From positions 1 through 12,541 of the forward strand of contig CAMPHB010000015.1 of assembly GCA_946885755.1 (NCBI GenBank): DNA of 12,541 bases, read 5' to 3'. Under the pieces are notes generated by a model. It searched no databases, had not been told where the DNA came from, and saw only the letters and a list, made by a program, of their open reading frames with translations. Origin of the DNA: an uncultured Methylophaga sp. (GTDB lineage Bacteria; Pseudomonadota; Gammaproteobacteria; Nitrosococcales; Methylophagaceae). The position numbers and the translations under genes were made by a program. This document shows positions 1 through 8,774 of this stretch, one piece after another (the first letter of the stretch is position 1; each line of letters starts with the position of its first letter).

Positions 1-1761
1 ACCCTCGAAAATCTCATAATCTACTTTTACTTCAATGTCTTTTACTGCCGCCATCACTTTATCCAGTGCTATCGTTGCTTCCTGTCCGGCATTAACATTG
101 GTTTCTGCCTGTTTTATCTGGGTTTCCATCAAAACAGCTACTTGTGCCACCCCCTGATGCAAACGGCCAATCAGTGCTTCAATTTCGCCGGTTGAACTCT
201 GGGTACGGCCGGCCAATGTTCTGACTTCATCAGCAACCACCGCAAAACCCCGGCCTTGTTCACCGGCGCGGGCAGCTTCAATTGCCGCATTCAGCGACAG
301 TAAATTAGTTTGTTCAGCAATACTGCGAATCACTTCAGAGACCTGGCTGATATCATCACTGGCCTGTTTCAGGGATTCGAGCAGCGATGCTGAATCTTTA
401 AATTCTTTTGACTGTGACTCAATCGCCTCGCGCATTCGACGGATCAGATCATTGGCTTCGTCGGTTTGCCTTTGCACATTCTGGGCAGCCGATTCAGCGC
501 CGACAGCACTTTGTGCAACGCTCTGCGCAGTCATACTCATTTCATGCACCGCTGTTGCCGCTTGTTCGGTTTGATCTTTTTGCCGGCTGACAGCCTGACT
601 GGATAGCTGAGAAATATTACTCAGTTGTCCGGAAGCAGCCACCAGTTCACTACTGCGGTCGTCAAGCTGAACGATAGTTTGCCGCAGCGTTTCTAACAGT
701 TTGTCAAATTCATTAGCCATCTGGCCAAATTCATCGCTGCTTTGCGAATTAAAGCGCCGGGTCAGATCTCCCTCGCCGCTGGTGATCTGATGCAGGGCTG
801 CGATTAATTTATGGACGCGGCTGACAACCACACGATTCAGCAACAGATAAATCACTGCCACAATAATGCCGCCCATCAACAGCGCTGACAGTAGCAGCTT
901 GATAGATGTGGCCCATAGCAGATTACCAATCTCTTTTTCAGAATAGGCCACTTCAATCTGATACCCCCAGGGATCAAATGCTGTGCGGGTTAACTGCCAG
1001 TCGTCACCGGGTTCAGCGAGAATCGCACTCAGCGTTTGTGCATCATAATTATCCGAGTGCTGGCGCAGATTGCCGCGGCGATCGGTCAAAGCCACAAAGC
1101 CCTTTTTGAGGACCCGTGATTCGGCAACTGCGTCGTTAAGCTCAGCCAAATCCACCTGATAACCGACATAAGCAATGCCTATCACCCGATCAAAGCGATC
1201 TTTTACCGGTTCATAAGCTGTGAAGTAAGGATTACCGAGAATATCGACCACACCATAAAACGCTTCACCAGCGAGAATGGCTTTAATTGCATTCCCCTCT
1301 GGGTCTAGCTTGGTGCCAACTGCCCGCTGCCCATCAGCGGTTTTGACATTGGTGCTGATACGAACAAAATCATCACCAGTGCGGCTGAACAATGTCGCGG
1401 TACCGCCCATCAATTGTGTCAAACGATCCACTAAATCAAATTGCAGCGCCTGATTTTGTTCACCAAATTGCAAATCCGGTACACGGCTGTCACCCACCCT
1501 TACTGAACGCCCCTGCGCTGGCTGACCCAGACGTTCAATACGATCCAGTAAAACCGACATGCTGGCCTTAACCTGCTGATGCATCAGACTGTCGGTCACG
1601 GTCAAAAATCGCATGGTCTGAGCGGTTTGCTGAAATACCTCGGTAACCGCTTCATCATAAAGATTTTGTCGCTCACGACTGATGGTGAATGTTACGGTAA
1701 TCAGCATCAGCACCAACATCACGGCGATGGTGGCAATCATGAACTTTTTTTGAATTGACAT
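1..1761 (-). CDS. Methyl-accepting chemotaxis protein, Cache type (C-terminus cut off by window edge)
   Basis: This is an inner-membrane chemoreceptor that senses a periplasmic ligand and controls the CheA/CheW kinase complex. The 587 residues in the window read without a stop to the edge, so the far C-terminus is missing. Residues 8-27 form the first membrane helix. Residues 40-275 form a periplasmic sensor resembling the Cache_3-Cache_2 fusion family, with motifs such as [20 protein letters not shown] (168-187) and IGIAYVGYQ. Residues 284-309 are the second membrane helix and about 306-360 a HAMP domain. A long coiled-coil signalling domain follows, with its conserved hairpin tip at 483-502 ([20 protein letters not shown]) and then [12 protein letters not shown]. 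The ATG at 1761 has an AAGG ribosome site about 10 bases upstream. The ligand cannot be read from sequence, and a C-terminal CheR/CheB-docking tail cannot be judged. The family call is very secure. Confidence 0.95.
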   Translation of the reverse strand, partial: MSIQKKFMIATIAVMLVLMLITVTFTISRERQNLYDEAVTEVFQQTAQTMRFLTVTDSLMHQQVKASMSVLLDRIERLGQPAQGRSVRVGDSRVPDLQFGEQNQALQFDLVDRLTQLMGGTATLFSRTGDDFVRISTNVKTADGQRAVGTKLDPEGNAIKAILAGEAFYGVVDILGNPYFTAYEPVKDRFDRVIGIAYVGYQVDLAELNDAVAESRVLKKGFVALTDRRGNLRQHSDNYDAQTLSAILAEPGDDWQLTRTAFDPWGYQIEVAYSEKEIGNLLWATSIKLLLSALLMGGIIVAVIYLLLNRVVVSRVHKLIAALHQITSGEGDLTRRFNSQSSDEFGQMANEFDKLLETLRQTIVQLDDRSSELVAASGQLSNISQLSSQAVSRQKDQTEQAATAVHEMSMTAQSVAQSAVGAESAAQNVQRQTDEANDLIRRMREAIESQSKEFKDSASLLESLKQASDDISQVSEVIRSIAEQTNLLSLNAAIEAARAGEQGRGFAVVADEVRTLAGRTQSSTGEIEALIGRLHQGVAQVAVLMETQIKQAETNVNAGQEATIALDKVMAAVKDIEVKVDYEIFEG

Positions 1762-1832
1762 CTTTATCAACCTTGAAGCGTCTATAGTTACAGCCCTGAA
1801 GATAAGCGTAGGGCTATCCGGGCTCTCAATAT

Positions 1833-1859
1833 TTATCGCCCGCAGGACCTGTTTCTTGA
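1833..1859 (-). promoter_or_regulatory. Candidate sigma-28 (FliA) promoter for the chemoreceptor gene
   Basis: Read on the minus strand, the site is TCAA, then 15 bases, then GGCGATAA. The flagellar sigma-28 consensus is TAAA-N15-GCCGATAA, so it matches 3 of 4 and 7 of 8 positions with the exact spacing. Four of the eight bases of the extended -35 (TAAAGTTT) also match. It ends 71 bases upstream of the ATG. Chemoreceptor genes are classic FliA targets, so the position makes sense. This rests on matching by eye, with no transcript evidence. Confidence 0.5.
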
Positions 1860-1941
1860 ATCATTTACCGGAAAAATGAGGTGCACGTCATAAAAAAACA
1901 GCAATATACTGACGCATCAATAAGAATATCTTACTGACCCT

Positions 1942-4083
1942 TTAGCTGCGCGTACCCCGGTGGCTACGCAGATCTTCATCACTTAAGGTGTATAACGCCT
2001 GCAGGTCAAAAGAACTGATGTCGGCGGTTGATGCCAGACCAACGCTGTAAGCAATTCGTAATCCCGGATTCTGCTGTTGGTTAAAATCATTCAGACGAGT
2101 GGATAAGTCGTTTAATGCTGCTTTGCTATTAGCAAGCGAACCGGACAAACTCAGCACCACAAATTCGTCACCGCCAAAACGGGCCACTAAGTCACCGTCG
2201 GCAAACGAACTGCGCAGCAAGGCAGCAAAGTTTTTTAATACTTCATCGCCGGCACGCTGCCCCTGCAACGCACTGATCTGCTTAAAATTATCCAGATCGA
2301 AATAACACATACACAGCACATAATCATGCTGTTTACAGAGTGTCAGCAATGCTGCCGCCCGGGTTTCAAAACCACGCCGGTTAAGCAGTCCGGTCAGGTG
2401 ATCTTGATCCAGCATAAGATTGGCGGCAATTTCGGTGTCAACCATTGCCGCCAAAGCGGTTAGCAACTGCTGATCTGCCTCTGAAAATTCCCGCGGTACC
2501 GTATCAATAATGCTCATAGTGCCAAGCTTTTCACCGCTGGGTGAATGAATCGGGCAACCCGCATAAAACTTCACATAAGGTAGCTGATTGACTAGCGGGC
2601 TTTGTAAAAACCGCGGATCTTCATGGACATTATTAATGACCAGTGTTTTGTCCTGCATGATAGTCAAATTACAAAACGCCTCAGCGCGTTTGGTGCGCGC
2701 CGGTAATTTGCCCTGTGCCGCCCGTATCCACTGATTATCTGTATCAATCAGTGCAATATAACTGGCATTGGTATTAAACAGCTGTCGTGCCATGCGGGTC
2801 AGGCGCATAAAACGTTTTTCATGCAGTACTTCTTTCAAATTCAGCGCTTCCAGACTCTGCAGACGCTGGGATTCCAGTAAATGCTGTCTTTCGGCCAGCC
2901 AGTCACTGATTTGTTCTTTGTCCATAGGCCGGCCGATGTAATAGCCCTGTGCCAAATCACAGCCCATTTGCTGCAATTGCTTTAAGCTATCAGCGGTTTC
3001 GATGCCCTCAGCGGTTATCGTCATATCAAGGCTGTGCGCCAAATCGATGGTCGCTTTGATTACCTGCCGTGATTCGTGTGAATTGGCAGCGGTCATAACA
3101 AAGGACTTGTCGATTTTTACCTCTGAAAACGGCATCCGCACCAATGCCAGCATCGATGAAAAGCCGGTACCAAAATCATCAATCGACAACCGAAAGCCGC
3201 GCATCCGCAGCCGGGTAAGTGTGTCCAGTGATTTCACCGGATCGTCCATGGCAGCTGTTTCAGTCAGCTCCAGAATCAACTGCTCCGGATCAATTTGTTG
3301 TTGCTGGCAAAGCTGCTCAATCGCGATAAATAAATTTTCATTGGTCAGCGATACCGCTGAAACATTGACTGACAGTTTTAGTTTCCAGGCAGATTCAATC
3401 GCCTTTTGCCGACGCTGCAAAAACGGCAAAGCCTGCTCAAATACCTGTAAAGTCAGCCTATCGATTAAGCCCTCACGTTCCGCCATCGGAATAAACACAT
3501 CCGGCGGAATAAAGCCTTTTTGCGGATGCTGCCAGCGTGCCAGCACTTCAAAACCACTGAGAGCGCCATTCAGGCAGGATATTTTGGGCTGATAGGCCAG
3601 CGTTATCATGCCTTTATCCAGTGCCTCAGCAATATCCGCGGCACTGATCTCAGCAGACTGTGCGGCTTGCTGATGTAACTGGCCACCTAAGGTGGTATTT
3701 TCCGGTAGCGCGACATTGTGCTGCATCAATTCGCGGAAATGTTTCGGGTTAAACGGTTTGGGCAACAAGCCCAATACTTTCAGGCCATGCGCAGAGGCCG
3801 AACGCGCTGCCGCCTGCAGCAGTTGCTCACCGGCGCCGCTGGTCAGGATCAACTGGCTGTCAATACCACGGCGGGCCAGTTCAATCAGCACTTCCACTCC
3901 GTCTTTATCGGGCATGATCAGATCGATCATCAGATGACTGGGCTGCCAGTTGCTTATTTCGTGGATAAAGCCATCAAAATCCGTGGTCAGCCGGACATTA
4001 ATGCCCATGAATTCGGCAATACCGGCGATGGCCCGACCGGTGAGCAGATTATCGTCAAGAATCAACAGTCGCTGGTCGGTCAT
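1942..4083 (-). CDS. Response regulator with c-di-GMP domains, order REC-EAL-GAF-GGDEF
   Basis: This is a 713-residue cytoplasmic response regulator, probably a phosphorylation-controlled c-di-GMP phosphodiesterase. Residues 4-122 are a receiver: acidic pair D10/D11, phospho-acceptor D54 (MIDLIMPDKDG), T81 and K109. Residues 150-398 are an EAL domain with the signature variant EVL (E179). Its metal and catalytic positions are in place: N240, E272, D302/D303 (IDDFGTGFSS), K323, E359 and Q379. Residues 424-556 are a GAF domain. Residues 557-713 are a GGDEF domain with intact GGDEF (637-641), but the family's FKxIND and GH motifs read FKQISA and GQ, and the inhibitory-site arginine is A628. I chose the ATG at 4083 because AAGGA sits 5 bases upstream and the product then starts directly with the receiver. 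An in-frame ATG at 4176 would overlap the upstream kinase gene by 77 bases. The gene lies 16 bp behind that kinase and is probably its output partner. Confidence 0.93.
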   Translation of the reverse strand: MTDQRLLILDDNLLTGRAIAGIAEFMGINVRLTTDFDGFIHEISNWQPSHLMIDLIMPDKDGVEVLIELARRGIDSQLILTSGAGEQLLQAAARSASAHGLKVLGLLPKPFNPKHFRELMQHNVALPENTTLGGQLHQQAAQSAEISAADIAEALDKGMITLAYQPKISCLNGALSGFEVLARWQHPQKGFIPPDVFIPMAEREGLIDRLTLQVFEQALPFLQRRQKAIESAWKLKLSVNVSAVSLTNENLFIAIEQLCQQQQIDPEQLILELTETAAMDDPVKSLDTLTRLRMRGFRLSIDDFGTGFSSMLALVRMPFSEVKIDKSFVMTAANSHESRQVIKATIDLAHSLDMTITAEGIETADSLKQLQQMGCDLAQGYYIGRPMDKEQISDWLAERQHLLESQRLQSLEALNLKEVLHEKRFMRLTRMARQLFNTNASYIALIDTDNQWIRAAQGKLPARTKRAEAFCNLTIMQDKTLVINNVHEDPRFLQSPLVNQLPYVKFYAGCPIHSPSGEKLGTMSIIDTVPREFSEADQQLLTALAAMVDTEIAANLMLDQDHLTGLLNRRGFETRAAALLTLCKQHDYVLCMCYFDLDNFKQISALQGQRAGDEVLKNFAALLRSSFADGDLVARFGGDEFVVLSLSGSLANSKAALNDLSTRLNDFNQQQNPGLRIAYSVGLASTADISSFDLQALYTLSDEDLRSHRGTRS

Positions 4084-4088
4084 CAAAA

Positions 4089-4093
4089 TCCTT
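4089..4093 (-). promoter_or_regulatory. Ribosome binding site that fixes the start of the REC-EAL-GAF-GGDEF gene
   Basis: On the minus strand this reads AAGGA inside AAAAAAGGATTTTG, 5 bases before the ATG at 4083. It lies in the 16-bp gap after the kinase stop codon. It favours this ATG over the in-frame one further upstream at 4176. Confidence 0.7.
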
Positions 4094-4099
4094 TTTTGA

Positions 4100-7000
4100 C
4101 TATTGGCTGAGTGCCTGGCGTATTTTTTGCGCCAGTTCATCACGGTTATAGGGTTTGGATAAAAGTAACACACCACTGTCCAGACGTCCGTGATGGACTA
4201 TTGAGTTTTCGGTATAACCCGAGGTGTACAACACCCGTAAGCCCGGACGTTGCTGCTGCGCTGCGTCAGCAAGTTCGCGACCACTCATGCCGTTCGGCAT
4301 CACCACATCGGTAAATAACAAATCAACTTCAATACCCTGACTTAACAGCTGCAATGCTGTGGGGCCATCGACAGCGGTATGCACCTGATAGCCCAGCAAT
4401 TCCAGCTGCGAGACCACATATTCACGAACCAGTGCATCATCCTCAACCACCAGAATATGCTCGTCACCGGATGGCAGTGGTTTTTGTTGGTTATTGTTGG
4501 TCACTTCTTCAATGTTGTCGGTGGCTTTGGGTAAATACAACCGCACCGTCGTCCCCTGACCGACTTCAGAATAAATATTGATATGGCCGCGGCTTTGTTT
4601 GATAAAACCATAGACCATGGCAAGACCGAGGCCAGTGCCCTTTTCTTTGGCTTTGGTGGTGTAAAAAGGCTCAAACACTTTATCCAACTCCGCCGCGGCA
4701 ATACCATGGCCGGAGTCAGAAACCGCCACCATGACATAATCACCGGCGCTGACATCATGCCGCTGGGCGTAATCTTCGGTTAAATGCAGATTTTCGGTTT
4801 CGATCATCAGCTTGCCGCCGTCAGGCATGGCATCACGGGCGTTCAGCGTTAAATTCAGCAGTGCATTTTCCAATTGTCCGGGGTCCACCTGCGCCAGCCA
4901 TAAATCCTCGGCCAATAAATATTCACAGCGGATTTCTTCACCCAGTGCACGCATCAAAAGTGTTTGCAAACCGTTGAGTAATGCATTGATATCAATGTTT
5001 TTCGGATCCAGCGGCTGCCGTCTGGCAAACGCCAACAAACTGGAGGTTAATTCAGCGCCGCGACCGGCCGCTTCTTCAACCATTGCCGCCAGATCACGTA
5101 GTTTGGAATCTTCGGGCAGGGACTGATGAATAATATCGGCATTACCGATAATAACGGTCAGCAGATTATTAAAATCATGCGCCACCCCGCCGGTTAGCTG
5201 TCCGACCGACTCAAGCCGCTGTGACTGGCGCAGTTGTTCTTCCAGTGCCATTCGTTCGGTAATATCGGTAATACCGCCAACCATGCGCACCGCTTCACCG
5301 GTGAGTTCGTCATAAATGACATAACCGCGATCGATAACCTGCGCAATACTGCCATCCTTGCGGACAAACCGGTAATTGGCACTCCAACTAGAGACTTTGT
5401 CAGCAACGGCTTTGTCCAGACTACTGACAATCTGCTCACGCTCATCCGGATGCACATGCTGCGCCCAGAAATCAATGGTCGGCTGGATTTCTTCCGGGGC
5501 ATAACCAAATAAGCCGGCAAAACCTTCATTCCACCATAATGTATCCGACTTGATATCCCAGTCCCAGATAGCATCGTTGGTGGCTTTGGAAAGCAACTGA
5601 AAGCGCTGTTCACTTTGCCAAACCAGTGCATCTGCCGATTTTTGCTGGGTAATATCGGTGATATAGCCCTCCACAGCGATAACGTTACCCTGCTCATCAC
5701 GGATATCAGAACCTTGCTCCAGCACCCAGCGTTGTTCGCCATCTTTGCGGATAATCCGGTATTCCATCTGGAAGTTTTGTGATTTGGCAATCGCATTGTG
5801 AATTTCTGCTGTGACCCAGGCCCGGTCATCGGGATGGGTAATGGTGTCGTAATCAATTTTCCGGTTATTAATGACCTCGTCACGCGGATATCCGGTGAGC
5901 GATTCAAAGGCATCACTGAGATAGACCATGGTCCAGTGCTCATCTATCAGGCAACGGTAGGCAAAACCCGATAAATTCGACAATAACTGACTGAAAGTAC
6001 GTTCGACTTCAGTTTGCCGCTGTGCTGCCAGTTTGCTTTCGGTGATATTTTCGGTAATGCCGACCAGAAATTCCGGCTGGCCAGTTTCATCGCGCTGTAT
6101 GGTGACACTCAGTCTGGCCCAGACTGTGTCACCGGATTTATGCAAATAACGTTTTTCGATGATCCGGCTGTCTAGTTTTCCTGCCAACAGCTCGCTGATG
6201 TCTGCTTTGTTTTGCTGACGATCATCAGCATGAGTCAGTGCGCTGAAATCGAGAGTTTTTAACTCATCTTCCGTGTAACCCAGCATGTTGCAGTAAGCCT
6301 GATTAGCATGCACAAATTGCCCTTCTGGCGTGGTAACAGCCATGCCGGTTGCCGCCTGCTCAAAGATTTTCCGGAAACGCTGTTCGCTGTCTTTGAGTCG
6401 CTGTTCATTTCGTTTTTTAATGATCGCTACCGCGATAATACTGGCGATCCGGCTAATGGTATCGCGCTCTGCTTGATCCGGTGAGCGCACTTTATGGTAA
6501 TAAATGGCAAAGGTGGCGATCACATTGTCTTCGTCATCAAATACCGGCTGTGACCAGCATGCCCGTAAACCATGAGTCATCGCCAAATCACGGTAATCCT
6601 CCCACAAAGGATCTTTGCTGATATCGCTGACAATCACCGGTTGTTTTAAATAAGCTGCCGTGCCACAGGAGCCAACTTTTGGGCCGATGACCGCACCATG
6701 AATCGCCTGGTTATAAGCATCCGGTAAGTTTGGCGCGGCACCATAGAGTAAGGTTTTACCTTTGCTGTCGATTAATAATACCGAGGCAATCGCATCTGGC
6801 ATGATCGCTTCAATGCCCAATACAACTTTATTAAGCACCTCGGTCAGTGGCAGACTTGAAGTAACCGCTGACAGCACATCAGCTTCCAGATCACGGATAC
6901 TTTCCAGACGTTTGGATTCGGTAATATCAGCCACCATGCCCAGCCGGCGGAGCTCCCGGCCGTTTTCGTCGAGCACCGGTTTACCGCGCTCAAACAGCCA

Positions 7001-8023
7001 GCGAATCTGACCATCGCCAGCGCGGGTGATTCGATAATGTGCTTCAATTTCGCCAGATTCGGCGGTTGTCAGTTGCGCTTTTGACAACCCTGGCCGATCC
7101 GACGGCAGCACATGCCGCATAAAATCATCAAAATCCGTCGGATGATCATCTGGCTGATAGCCAAAAATCCGGCAGGTTTCTTCCGACCAGATAATTTTAC
7201 CGGTGCGTAAATCATGCTCCCAGCTGCCCATATGGGCGATCTGCTGGGCCTCATCGAGTAATTTAAGCATCCGATCGTTTTGCATCGTTTGCTGACGAAG
7301 TTCAGTAACATCATTCGCTACGGCAAGAAACAAAGCTTTACCTTCAGGTGTTTTGCCCAGGGAATTGATATTAAAAGCCCATGTTCGCTGTTGATTATCA
7401 CGGGTATTGATAACAAATTCGCCGAGAAATTTCTGACTGCCGTCATATTCACGCGCTATCAGTTCGGCCATTTCATTTGCACGCTCTCTGTATGCTAGCT
7501 TGAGCCATTTATCAACAGTATCAATTTCTTCAAATTTGTAGCCTGTTACATCATGCACCGCTTGGCTTGTCATCAAAATTCGGCCATCTTCACAATGAAT
7601 AAACGTTGGCAGCGGTGAATTGACAATCGCCTGACGTAGCTGCTTTTCTGATTCGCCAACGTCATGAAGCAGTTTTTGCCGTTCAAAGCTGTGTTTCGGT
7701 AACCAGTGACGGATCAATAAAAACAACACCAGACCGGCAGCCAGCAGATTCACCAGTTTGGGCACAATCAGAAATTGTGGCTTGGATAACAGTTCGTAGA
7801 TTTCTGGCGGAATAAAGCCGTAAAGTGAGGTGAAATAACTGCCGAAATAGGCTGATTCGAATAAGGTCCGGAATGCATCAATCGCCAGAATCACCAGCAA
7901 TACACTCACCGCACCGCCAAACAAATGATGTTTACGCAGGTTGAGTAAATATAGAAATAAAATCACTAACCACAGACTGAACAGCAGCCAATAAAGTGAT
8001 GTGGTGATGAGTTCAAAACTCAT
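4100..8023 (-). CDS. Membrane hybrid sensor histidine kinase with five PAS domains and a GAF domain
   Basis: This 1307-residue kinase autophosphorylates on histidine and passes the phosphate to a receiver aspartate. Membrane helices are visible at about 8-28, 35-52 and 87-105. Sensor modules follow: PAS at 127-245, PAS at 258-372, GAF at 380-535, PAS at 545-665, PAS at 675-795 and PAS at 803-925, several ending in the usual DIT(E/Q) linker. The HisKA helix carries H949 in GGVAHDFNN. The ATPase domain has an N box at N1061 (NARDAMPDGG), DSGHGI (1103-1108), FEPFYTTK (1117-1124) and GTGLGLAM (1129-1136). A C-terminal receiver (about 1188-1305) has E1194/D1195/D1196, phospho-acceptor D1239 (FTDVVMP) and K1290. 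No Hpt domain is present. The ATG at 8023 has GGAG 6 bases upstream. A strong terminator lies ahead of the gene, so it needs its own promoter. The REC-EAL-GAF-GGDEF gene follows 16 bp later. The signal is unknown; PAS/GAF domains could hold flavin, haem or small ligands, and none can be assigned here. Confidence 0.95.
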   Translation of the reverse strand: MSFELITTSLYWLLFSLWLVILFLYLLNLRKHHLFGGAVSVLLVILAIDAFRTLFESAYFGSYFTSLYGFIPPEIYELLSKPQFLIVPKLVNLLAAGLVLFLLIRHWLPKHSFERQKLLHDVGESEKQLRQAIVNSPLPTFIHCEDGRILMTSQAVHDVTGYKFEEIDTVDKWLKLAYRERANEMAELIAREYDGSQKFLGEFVINTRDNQQRTWAFNINSLGKTPEGKALFLAVANDVTELRQQTMQNDRMLKLLDEAQQIAHMGSWEHDLRTGKIIWSEETCRIFGYQPDDHPTDFDDFMRHVLPSDRPGLSKAQLTTAESGEIEAHYRITRAGDGQIRWLFERGKPVLDENGRELRRLGMVADITESKRLESIRDLEADVLSAVTSSLPLTEVLNKVVLGIEAIMPDAIASVLLIDSKGKTLLYGAAPNLPDAYNQAIHGAVIGPKVGSCGTAAYLKQPVIVSDISKDPLWEDYRDLAMTHGLRACWSQPVFDDEDNVIATFAIYYHKVRSPDQAERDTISRIASIIAVAIIKKRNEQRLKDSEQRFRKIFEQAATGMAVTTPEGQFVHANQAYCNMLGYTEDELKTLDFSALTHADDRQQNKADISELLAGKLDSRIIEKRYLHKSGDTVWARLSVTIQRDETGQPEFLVGITENITESKLAAQRQTEVERTFSQLLSNLSGFAYRCLIDEHWTMVYLSDAFESLTGYPRDEVINNRKIDYDTITHPDDRAWVTAEIHNAIAKSQNFQMEYRIIRKDGEQRWVLEQGSDIRDEQGNVIAVEGYITDITQQKSADALVWQSEQRFQLLSKATNDAIWDWDIKSDTLWWNEGFAGLFGYAPEEIQPTIDFWAQHVHPDEREQIVSSLDKAVADKVSSWSANYRFVRKDGSIAQVIDRGYVIYDELTGEAVRMVGGITDITERMALEEQLRQSQRLESVGQLTGGVAHDFNNLLTVIIGNADIIHQSLPEDSKLRDLAAMVEEAAGRGAELTSSLLAFARRQPLDPKNIDINALLNGLQTLLMRALGEEIRCEYLLAEDLWLAQVDPGQLENALLNLTLNARDAMPDGGKLMIETENLHLTEDYAQRHDVSAGDYVMVAVSDSGHGIAAAELDKVFEPFYTTKAKEKGTGLGLAMVYGFIKQSRGHINIYSEVGQGTTVRLYLPKATDNIEEVTNNNQQKPLPSGDEHILVVEDDALVREYVVSQLELLGYQVHTAVDGPTALQLLSQGIEVDLLFTDVVMPNGMSGRELADAAQQQRPGLRVLYTSGYTENSIVHHGRLDSGVLLLSKPYNRDELAQKIRQALSQ

Positions 8024-8073
8024 TGAAGCTCCAGAAACGGTGGTTGTGCTTTGGAAATCAACTTATTAGCGCC

Positions 8074-8102
8074 ATCATAGGGTACGCCTCATGGCCTTGC
8101 AT
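8074..8102 (-). promoter_or_regulatory. Possible sigma-70-type promoter for the hybrid kinase operon
   Basis: On the minus strand TATGAT (8079-8074) matches the -10 consensus at 5 of 6 bases. ATGCAA (8102-8097), 17 bases further upstream, matches the -35 at only 3 of 6. The site lies between the terminator at 8158-8186 and the kinase start at 8023, where a promoter has to exist. The weak -35 makes this tentative. Confidence 0.28.
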
Positions 8103-8157
8103 AGTCCTCTAAACAGATACCTTATTGACTGCTTTTGGACATGCCATAGCGCCGATC

Positions 8158-8186
8158 AAAAAAGCCGGCACCAAGCCGGCTTTTTT
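8158..8186 (-). terminator. Intrinsic terminator of the lipoprotein gene
   Basis: The site is a perfect 12-bp inverted repeat (AAAAAAGCCGGC, 5-base loop, GCCGGCTTTTTT). On the minus strand it gives a GC-rich stem followed by six T, 18 bases after the lipoprotein stop codon. The symmetry would also stop transcription coming from the other strand. It divides the envelope genes from the signalling genes. Confidence 0.92.
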
Positions 8187-8204
8187 GACTGTTAACAGCT
8201 GTTA

Positions 8205-8657
8205 TTACTGGTTTACCCACTCGCCCTGTGCATTGCGACAGGCAGTGCCTTTGACCACATCCCGCTGACCGTCGATATAAACATCCATTTCGTATTCACG
8301 GCATGGCTGACTGTTGGTTTCATAAGTCCGGGTGGGCGTGACACTGTACTGCGCGCCAGTATCCGGATTATTCCAGCTGCTGGTCCGTCCGGTCGGATAG
8401 GTTTCCAGCGCATCATTGGCTCGGCGGCGATCCAGTTCATCCATTTCAGCACCAATATGACTGCCCAGCGCTGCGCCCAGCAATGAGCCGGCAATAATCG
8501 CCGCCGTCCGGCCGCTACCACCACCGACATTGGAACCAGCCACACCGCCAGCCACACCGCCAAGAGCGCCGCCTATCGTAGATTTATTCAGATTTTGACA
8601 GCCTGCCAGCGTCATTGTGACAGCCAATGCAGTAATCAAAGTTAATCTGGTTTTCAT
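8205..8657 (-). CDS. Glycine-zipper outer-membrane lipoprotein, 17 kDa surface antigen type
   Basis: This is a 150-residue predicted lipoprotein. The signal peptide has a basic start (MKTR), a hydrophobic core and the lipobox LAGC, with lipidated cysteine C20. Glutamine at the +2 position does not match the inner-membrane retention signal, so outer-membrane sorting is expected. Residues 28-70 form a glycine zipper (GGALGGVAGGVAGSNVGGG, then GSLLGAALGSHIG), the two-helix pattern of the Rickettsia 17 kDa antigen family. The C-terminal part, about 108-150, has PCREYEMDVYIDGQ and GTACRNAQGEW, with C119 and C140 able to form a disulfide. The ATG at 8657 follows AGAGGA by about 6 bases. The gene ends in its own terminator and stands 117 bp behind mtgA, so it is probably transcribed alone. 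Members are thought to affect envelope integrity, but no exact role can be given. Confidence 0.9.
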   Translation of the reverse strand: MKTRLTLITALAVTMTLAGCQNLNKSTIGGALGGVAGGVAGSNVGGGSGRTAAIIAGSLLGAALGSHIGAEMDELDRRRANDALETYPTGRTSSWNNPDTGAQYSVTPTRTYETNSQPCREYEMDVYIDGQRDVVKGTACRNAQGEWVNQ

Positions 8658-8774
8658 AACGTTTCCTCTTCAGGTCACGGCAACTAAATTGCCAAAAAGC
8701 CCATGAGTAATATTACCTGTTCAGCGCCCGGTGCGACCAGGCAACAGATCACACTATTGCAAGCTGCAAAGCCA

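Noticed and set aside
1792..1815. 6-bp inverted repeat AGCCCT/AGGGCT with a 12-base loop in the chemoreceptor leader, considered as a riboswitch or attenuator.
   Set aside because: The stem is short, the loop is large, and there is no T-tract or conserved core; it is too weak to call.
1886..1933. Possible terminator after the REC-EAL-GAF-GGDEF gene: an A/T hairpin at 1921-1933 and a run of seven T (minus strand) at 1892-1898, flanked by CGTCA/TGACG.
   Set aside because: The hairpin has almost no GC and is not next to the T-run, and the CGTCA arms are only 5 bp; no convincing intrinsic terminator.
1942..2010. Possible frameshift at the end of the GGDEF domain, because the usual ALYxAK ending seemed to be missing.
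   Set aside because: Realigning SDEDLRSHR to the family's ADxALYxAK ending fits without a gap, so this is substitution and an early natural end, not a frameshift.
3002..3592. A 196-codon open frame on the plus strand.
   Set aside because: It lies antisense inside the well-supported EAL region, and its composition reflects the codon usage of the real gene.
5194..5943. A 249-codon minus-strand open frame in another frame within the hybrid kinase.
   Set aside because: The overlapping kinase frame encodes clear PAS domains; this frame has a biased composition and no recognisable domain.
8679..8693. Inverted repeat GGCAA-CTAAA-TTGCC between mtgA and the lipoprotein gene, considered as an mtgA terminator or operator.
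   Set aside because: The stem is only 5 bp with no T-tract on the relevant strand, so it may be chance; the 117-bp gap shows no clear promoter hexamers either.
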